NCBI GenBank assembly: GCA_023430325.1
Contig: JAEZAU010000064.1
Coordinates: 1 to 18,451, forward strand
From: Bacteroidota bacterium
GTDB lineage: Bacteria; Bacteroidota; Bacteroidia; Flavobacteriales_F; PHOS-HE28
Length of the DNA: 18,451 nt
Direction of reading: 5' to 3'
Position numbers and translations under genes: made by a program
Part shown: positions 13,849-18,451 of the stretch, piece after piece
Numbering within the stretch: position 1 is the stretch's first letter
Layout: each line of letters starts with the position of its first letter
The notes under the pieces: generated by a model
What the model saw: the letters and a program-made list of their open reading frames with translations, nothing else
What the model was told of the DNA's origin: nothing
The model's database searches: none

Positions 13849-14885
13849 AATTGATCGGGACAGGCCTTGAATTTCACCGGTACGGCCGGCCGCGACCTGA
13901 AGACACGGATCAACGAGAATTCGATCGCACCCCGATTGCGGCTTGCGGGCACCAGATCGCTGAGGTTAAGGTCATAACTGATCCCGAAGGTCCAATCATC
14001 GTACTCCAATCCGGCGTAGGCATATCCAGCATCAGCAGCGCGGTAGTGAAGGCCGAACTGCACGGCGCGCAGAAGTCCATATCGATCCAGCATGATGTGC
14101 CGGAGGTTCGCGCCGAGATCGAGCTCAATGAATTCGCCCTGCTTCATGTACAAGGCCATCGGCAGAAGATCAAGCGTGGCTCCGATCGGGAATTGTGTGA
14201 TCACATGGAAAGATGCTCGCCGATCCAAGGGAACTTCGGGGGTCAACAGGAAACCGATATCCGGCGTGGTAAGGTTGAAGAAGTTGAGGCCAGCCTGGAT
14301 GAGCTGACGTGGTACAGGTGTATAACGATACACGATGCCCGCATGCACATCGATGAATGAGGTGCTCTGTCTTTGGAAGATCTCTCCGGTGGCCAATTGC
14401 GGATCGTAATGGAAACCGTTGAACTGCCGATCGAAGCTCAGGTCACTGTCATCGATGCTGATCGATGTGAAGCCGATCTGCGTTCCAAGTGTCAATGCCT
14501 GATCCGTATTCGCACCGAAACGTACCGTCCAGCTTGGTCCCACATTGATATGGAAGGTGTTCATCCGGCTGTCTCCCGCGCGATCGTTGTAGATCCATCC
14601 ACCTGCTGAAAGCTTTTCGATACCCGCGATGGCCCGTGAATCGCCGCCGATGCCGAACGTACGGTATGGCACTGTTACCGATCGCCATTGCTGGCGGAAG
14701 ATCCCATGCACACGGTGATCTCCATCGAAAGCGCCGATACTACCCGGTCCCAACGCCATCGGCACGTTGAAGAATTGCGAGAAATGAATGTCCTGGGAGA
14801 AGGTGAGAAGGTGAAAAAGCGAAAAGGTGAGAATACAGAAAGACCGTTGGATCCGGCGGTGATATCGGATGATTTGGAAGATCAT
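13845..14885 (-). CDS. PorP/SprF family type IX secretion outer-membrane protein
   Basis: This gene encodes 346 residues. After a basic stretch comes a signal peptide (RRIQRSFCILTFSLFHLLTFS-QD), then QDIHFSQFFNVPMALGPGSIG, the typical PorP/SprF opening in which the mature protein begins with a QD.HFSQ segment. The remainder is a series of amphipathic beta strands with family landmarks: FRQQWRSV, GGWIYNDRAGDSRMN, LTLGTQIGFTSISID, FIDVHAGIVYRYTP, LIQAGLNFFNLTTP, then strands to SLIRVFRS. PorP/SprF proteins sit in the outer membrane; SprF is needed for secretion of SprB, which carries a type B C-terminal domain. The gene directly follows such a cargo gene with a 4-bp ATGA overlap (14882-14885), which strongly suggests it is the dedicated partner. 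The 15 or so residues before the basic stretch are unusual, but no later Met offers a better start. Confidence 0.92.
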   Translation of the reverse strand: MIFQIIRYHRRIQRSFCILTFSLFHLLTFSQDIHFSQFFNVPMALGPGSIGAFDGDHRVHGIFRQQWRSVTVPYRTFGIGGDSRAIAGIEKLSAGGWIYNDRAGDSRMNTFHINVGPSWTVRFGANTDQALTLGTQIGFTSISIDDSDLSFDRQFNGFHYDPQLATGEIFQRQSTSFIDVHAGIVYRYTPVPRQLIQAGLNFFNLTTPDIGFLLTPEVPLDRRASFHVITQFPIGATLDLLPMALYMKQGEFIELDLGANLRHIMLDRYGLLRAVQFGLHYRAADAGYAYAGLEYDDWTFGISYDLNLSDLVPASRNRGAIEFSLIRVFRSRPAVPVKFKACPDQL

Positions 14886-17800
14886 CGCAATACGGTCACA
14901 TTTCCCTTTTTGAAATAACGCTGGCCGTCGGCGCAGAACGCGGTCAGGTGATAAACGAAGACAGCCGGATCCACTGCTTTTCCTTTGAAAGTTCCATCCC
15001 AGCCGATCGTTTGCTGCTTCGTCTCAAAGACCTTCTCACCCCACCGATCGAAGATCATCAGTTCAAGATCCGTGATGTGCTGGCCTCGCACCAGAAGCAG
15101 ATCGTTATTGCCGTCGCCATTCGGTGTGAAAGTGTTCGGCACGAAGATGTCCGGCTCTTCACACCGGAGTTCGTATACCGTCACGGTCACATCAGCATCC
15201 TTCGTACAAATGCCATCCGATACGGTAACCGTGAATGTCGTGGTCTGCTGTACGGTAGCTGTAGGGTTTGAAATACTTGGATCGCTCAGCACCGACGATG
15301 GAGTCCAGATGTAGTTCACACCATCTACCGGCGTGGCTTGAAGTTGCACTTCCGTTCCGGGTAGTACGATGGATGGATCTGCTGAAGCGCTCACCGATGA
15401 GGCTTCGATCGGTGATACGCTGATCATTTGCGTTCCCGACCATGCGCAACCTTCGGGCGTGGAAACATCCACTGCGAAGACAAGATCATCGCTCGGAGAA
15501 GTGGTGATAATCGCAGTTCCCTGTCCTGAAAGGATCTCATCCTCCGGCGACCAGAAGATGGTGCTTCCAGCATCCGTCCCGGAAAGGCTCAACGTGGCCA
15601 GGTCCGATCGGCAGATCAAGCTATCGCCAGTGATCTCGGGATCCGCAAGCCGCACGATCACGATCACGCTATCACGCACATTGCAGAATGCGCTGCTTCC
15701 GGCCTGTATGTGGAACGTTCCGCCTATCGCGGGTGAAACGATCGCGGTGCTGTCCTGCGGTGATGCATTCAACATGTCGGTGAAACCGCTGTTCGAGCTC
15801 CAATGATATTCATCGGTGGTTCCAAGACTGGTGGCAAAAAGTTCGAACCATCCGATCGGGCCACAGATCAACGTATCGTTCATGACCTGCAGTTGCGGCG
15901 CTGCTCCTTCGATCACGATCGTACGGCTGATGCTGTCGATCTCATTGCAGGAATTTGGATCGGTGACCGTGAGCCAGACCGTGTAGGTCCCGGGAGACTG
16001 ATAGGTGTGCGTAGGGGAGTAGAGCGACGAAGTTCCACCATCACCGAAATCCCACACGTAAGAAATGCCGTTGCTCAAATTGGTGAATGGTATGGTGCCG
16101 TCTGCACAAGCGGTGTCCGGTGCGAGAAAGGAAGCGATCACAAGGGGCGCATCGAAATTGAATTTCAGCAAGCCGTTGTTGCATCCGGATGAATTGTTCG
16201 TGCTGCTCCATGCGCCCGGACTCGTAGGAAAATCGTCGTTGTTCTGGCAGCCGGCACACACGCTTTGGTATACGCGCCCGCGCCGATCGAAACGGCTGGT
16301 ACCGCCATCCACATGCTCCGCACTTATCGATCCTCCGTAGTACGTGGCATAAATGAGTGAGCTCATGTTGATCTCGAAGACCGCGAGATACAGATCGTGG
16401 CCGTCGGTATTGGATTGATGCGCATCCGCGGAGATCGGAAGTCCGGTGGTGGTGAGCGATCCGCCGAGGCCGGGAGTGTTGCTTCCCCAGCCGCTCGTGT
16501 AGATCTTGTTGCAGACATCCACCAGGAAGGCCGTCGGCGAAATATCAGGTGTTCCATCGCCCGCACCGATCCGTGAGCTCATCAACAATTGCGAGAGGTC
16601 CGGATCGAACTTGGTGATGAATTGTCCACCGCCCGGGATGGCGTATCCTGCATTGAATATCAGCTGGCCGGAAGGCGCTGATGTCTGCCCGAAGAGATAG
16701 AGATCGCCCTCATTGTCCTTTTCAACGAAGTAAGCCTGATCATATGCGCTGCTTCCCCAATAGGATAGGCGATCGATCGAAGAACCATCAGTGCTGAATC
16801 GTGCCACGAATGCATCCGCTTGTCCGCCGTTGTAGGATGGATCGAACGCTGTTGCTGATGTTGACAGATCATTGCTCGTGGTCCCACCGCAGACGAAAAG
16901 TCTTCCATCCTCATCGATCTCACCTGCATACACCGCATCCGCAAGGCTTCCGCCGATGTAGCTGGCATATTCCAGTTGCGAAAGGTTGAAGTTGAAGCGC
17001 GCGACATAGCCATCGTGCGTTCCGCCGGCAAAAGCCGCTTGCGCCGGCGTTCCGGCAAGTGGCATGTTCGTGCTTTGCGTTGTGCTCACGATCCAGATGT
17101 CGCCGTCATCATCACCAAGCAGTACTTCCCCTCGCACTTCATCGGCATAATTGAATTTCAATCCGGCCGCGGAATTCAATCCATCGTTCGCACTCCCGCC
17201 CAGATAGGTGGAACCGATCAAGGCCGAACCTGTGGAGTTGAGCCGCGCAATGATCATGTCCGATCCGTTGGGATAGCTCAATCCCAATCCTGACGGGTTG
17301 AAGCTGGTGCCGCCGCCGAAACTCTGGTCGAACGCGTTCGCTGTCGTAGGAAAATTGGAAGATCCCGTGGTGCCGAGCACAGTGATCCGATCGAACTCGT
17401 CCACAATGAGGCTGTGCGGCATTTCCGAATTGCTTCCACCGAGATAGGTGCTCCAGATCAGGAAGGTTCCGGTCGTATCGTATTTCGTGATCGCGATATC
17501 GGTCTCGCCGCCCGCCCATGTGGTCTGGTATGCGCCTGTAGTGATCGGGTACTGGTTGCCGAACGCGGTGCTACCCGCGTAGAGGAACCCTGCGTTATCG
17601 AAGGTCGCCGTGTACCCGAAATTGTTGCTGAACGATCCGGAGAAGGTCGCGAATTCAAGTGTTGGATCGATGGTCAGTTCATGCTCCGGATCGTAAGGTC
17701 CAGGCCTTATTCCGACGATCCTCCCATTCAATGTATAACGGCATTCAACGATCTTCCTTTCTCCGTTGATATCCTGGTAAGCGATCGGGATCCGTTCGAT

Positions 17801-18364
17801 CATTCGGCCCAGCGATGTTGAAACGATCAAGGCACCGTCGCGAATGCTGATGTCATCGGCACCTTCATAGGTGAATTGGATCGCGGCCGGTTCAGCACCT
17901 TTTTCAAGTACCAGATCATACTTCAATCCAGACTTGCCTTCGCGGATGATCGCATGGCAACCTGGTGCAACATTCCTCATGGTGATGCAGGAAAAACTCC
18001 GTACGCGAGAGGCCCATTTTCCTGGAGCGTTGCCGATGAAGTAGTTGCTGTAACCTTGAAGTTCACGTGATGGTTCCACCTCGGGATCCTTCGCGTTCAG
18101 GAATTCCAATCGTACCGCATGATGCTTCAAAGGACCAGCCACTGCGGCCACATTGCCATGCATCGAATGGATCATTTCCGCATCATATTGATCGATGAGA
18201 AGCGATCCTTTTTCACACCAGATGGTGGCTCCAGCAAGCTCTGCGCGATGCGTGACCTGCGCCGGCCATTGGCCTTTGTTCTCAATGAACCGCATGCCGC
18301 TCTGGGCTTCCATCCTGGTGAATGGCAGCAATAGAACGATCGCAATGAGCCCGGGCAGTCGCAT
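14882..18364 (-). CDS. Large T9SS type B cargo protein with SBBP and PKD repeats
   Basis: This gene encodes 1160 residues with a signal peptide (MRLPGLIAIVLLLPFTRMEA-QS). The start of the mature protein, FIENKGQWPAQV, with ITMRNVAPGCHAIIREGKSGLKYD further on, marks the N-terminal domain that precedes SBBP beta-propeller repeats in Bacteroidota. Repeats of the type STYLGGSNSE...YATYYGGS with TAYDTSF-like turns occupy about 225-720. A PKD domain follows at about 750-835 (ISYVWDFGDGGTSS, PTHTYQSPGTYTVWLTV), then Ig-like repeats to about 1065, and a type B gliding-motility C-terminal domain at about 1070-1160 (NTFTPNGDGNNDLLLV, IFDRWGEKVFETK, GWDGTFKGK, GNVTVLR). It should be exported by the type IX system and held at the surface. 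It is the first gene of an operon with PorP/SprF and PorE-like genes. Whether it serves adhesion or motility cannot be told. Confidence 0.94.
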   Translation of the reverse strand: MRLPGLIAIVLLLPFTRMEAQSGMRFIENKGQWPAQVTHRAELAGATIWCEKGSLLIDQYDAEMIHSMHGNVAAVAGPLKHHAVRLEFLNAKDPEVEPSRELQGYSNYFIGNAPGKWASRVRSFSCITMRNVAPGCHAIIREGKSGLKYDLVLEKGAEPAAIQFTYEGADDISIRDGALIVSTSLGRMIERIPIAYQDINGERKIVECRYTLNGRIVGIRPGPYDPEHELTIDPTLEFATFSGSFSNNFGYTATFDNAGFLYAGSTAFGNQYPITTGAYQTTWAGGETDIAITKYDTTGTFLIWSTYLGGSNSEMPHSLIVDEFDRITVLGTTGSSNFPTTANAFDQSFGGGTSFNPSGLGLSYPNGSDMIIARLNSTGSALIGSTYLGGSANDGLNSAAGLKFNYADEVRGEVLLGDDDGDIWIVSTTQSTNMPLAGTPAQAAFAGGTHDGYVARFNFNLSQLEYASYIGGSLADAVYAGEIDEDGRLFVCGGTTSNDLSTSATAFDPSYNGGQADAFVARFSTDGSSIDRLSYWGSSAYDQAYFVEKDNEGDLYLFGQTSAPSGQLIFNAGYAIPGGGQFITKFDPDLSQLLMSSRIGAGDGTPDISPTAFLVDVCNKIYTSGWGSNTPGLGGSLTTTGLPISADAHQSNTDGHDLYLAVFEINMSSLIYATYYGGSISAEHVDGGTSRFDRRGRVYQSVCAGCQNNDDFPTSPGAWSSTNNSSGCNNGLLKFNFDAPLVIASFLAPDTACADGTIPFTNLSNGISYVWDFGDGGTSSLYSPTHTYQSPGTYTVWLTVTDPNSCNEIDSISRTIVIEGAAPQLQVMNDTLICGPIGWFELFATSLGTTDEYHWSSNSGFTDMLNASPQDSTAIVSPAIGGTFHIQAGSSAFCNVRDSVIVIVRLADPEITGDSLICRSDLATLSLSGTDAGSTIFWSPEDEILSGQGTAIITTSPSDDLVFAVDVSTPEGCAWSGTQMISVSPIEASSVSASADPSIVLPGTEVQLQATPVDGVNYIWTPSSVLSDPSISNPTATVQQTTTFTVTVSDGICTKDADVTVTVYELRCEEPDIFVPNTFTPNGDGNNDLLLVRGQHITDLELMIFDRWGEKVFETKQQTIGWDGTFKGKAVDPAVFVYHLTAFCADGQRYFKKGNVTVLR

Positions 18365-18451
18365 TCTCCGCTAAAGTAGCCACCGGCCATGCGGCCGATC
18401 GAAGAGAAGACGCCAAATTCGCGCTGGATGTCCACTCGCATACACCCGTAT
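18365..18451 (-). promoter_or_regulatory. Upstream region of the cargo operon with a -7-like box
   Basis: On the minus strand TACTTTAG (18378-18371) lies 6 bp before the ATG at 18364, one mismatch from TAnnTTTG and at the same distance as the aroC box. TTCG lies about 21 nt upstream of it, a weak -33 candidate. A start of transcription close to the ATG would leave almost no leader. No gene can be supported in the remaining bases to the window edge. Confidence 0.35.

Overview
The window comes from a member of the Bacteroidota, most likely a Flavobacteriales-type lineage with fairly high GC. The basis is gene content: several secreted proteins carry type IX secretion system (T9SS) sorting domains of both type A and type B, there is a PorP/SprF-family outer-membrane protein, there are several LytTR regulators, genes lack obvious Shine-Dalgarno sequences, and some starts are preceded by TACTTTNG boxes resembling the Bacteroidota -7 promoter element. 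No rRNA, tRNA, CRISPR array, transposase or phage gene was seen.

Left part (1-3168, minus strand): the N-terminal 695 residues of a large secreted adhesin-like protein with putative Ig repeats and a laminin-B-like module, running off the left edge. Upstream of it lies a 256-residue T9SS type A cargo protein with its own intrinsic terminator.

Regulatory block (3330-5763): three LytTR DNA-binding regulators. One is a stand-alone LytTR protein on the minus strand. The other two are plus-strand proteins with a receiver-like N-terminus plus LytTR, and their receivers have lost key phosphorylation residues. The 449-bp divergent intergenic region holds repeated TTCGTCAT-type half-sites at 21-22 bp spacing, two copies of an ACGAANTTCGT inverted repeat and an 18-bp perfect palindrome. 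This looks like a shared operator region, and it is the most system-like element in the window.

Middle (5757-11492): a DUF1287 exported predicted hydrolase, an unrecognised soluble protein, a 636-residue type B T9SS cargo protein with five disulfide-type Ig-like repeats, chorismate synthase (aroC), and a dicarboxylate/amino acid:cation symporter whose start overlaps the aroC stop. A structured intergenic repeat of a kind common in Bacteroidota follows at about 11500-11595.

Right part (11632-18364, minus strand): a compact three-gene operon with 4-bp ATGA overlaps. In transcription order it encodes a 1160-residue type B T9SS cargo protein (SBBP/PKD repeats), a PorP/SprF-family partner, and a TPR / beta-propeller / OmpA-like protein ending in a DUF1573 domain. 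This resembles SprB-SprF cargo-partner pairs with a PorE-like periplasmic anchor, so the three products probably act together in moving or anchoring the large protein at the cell surface.
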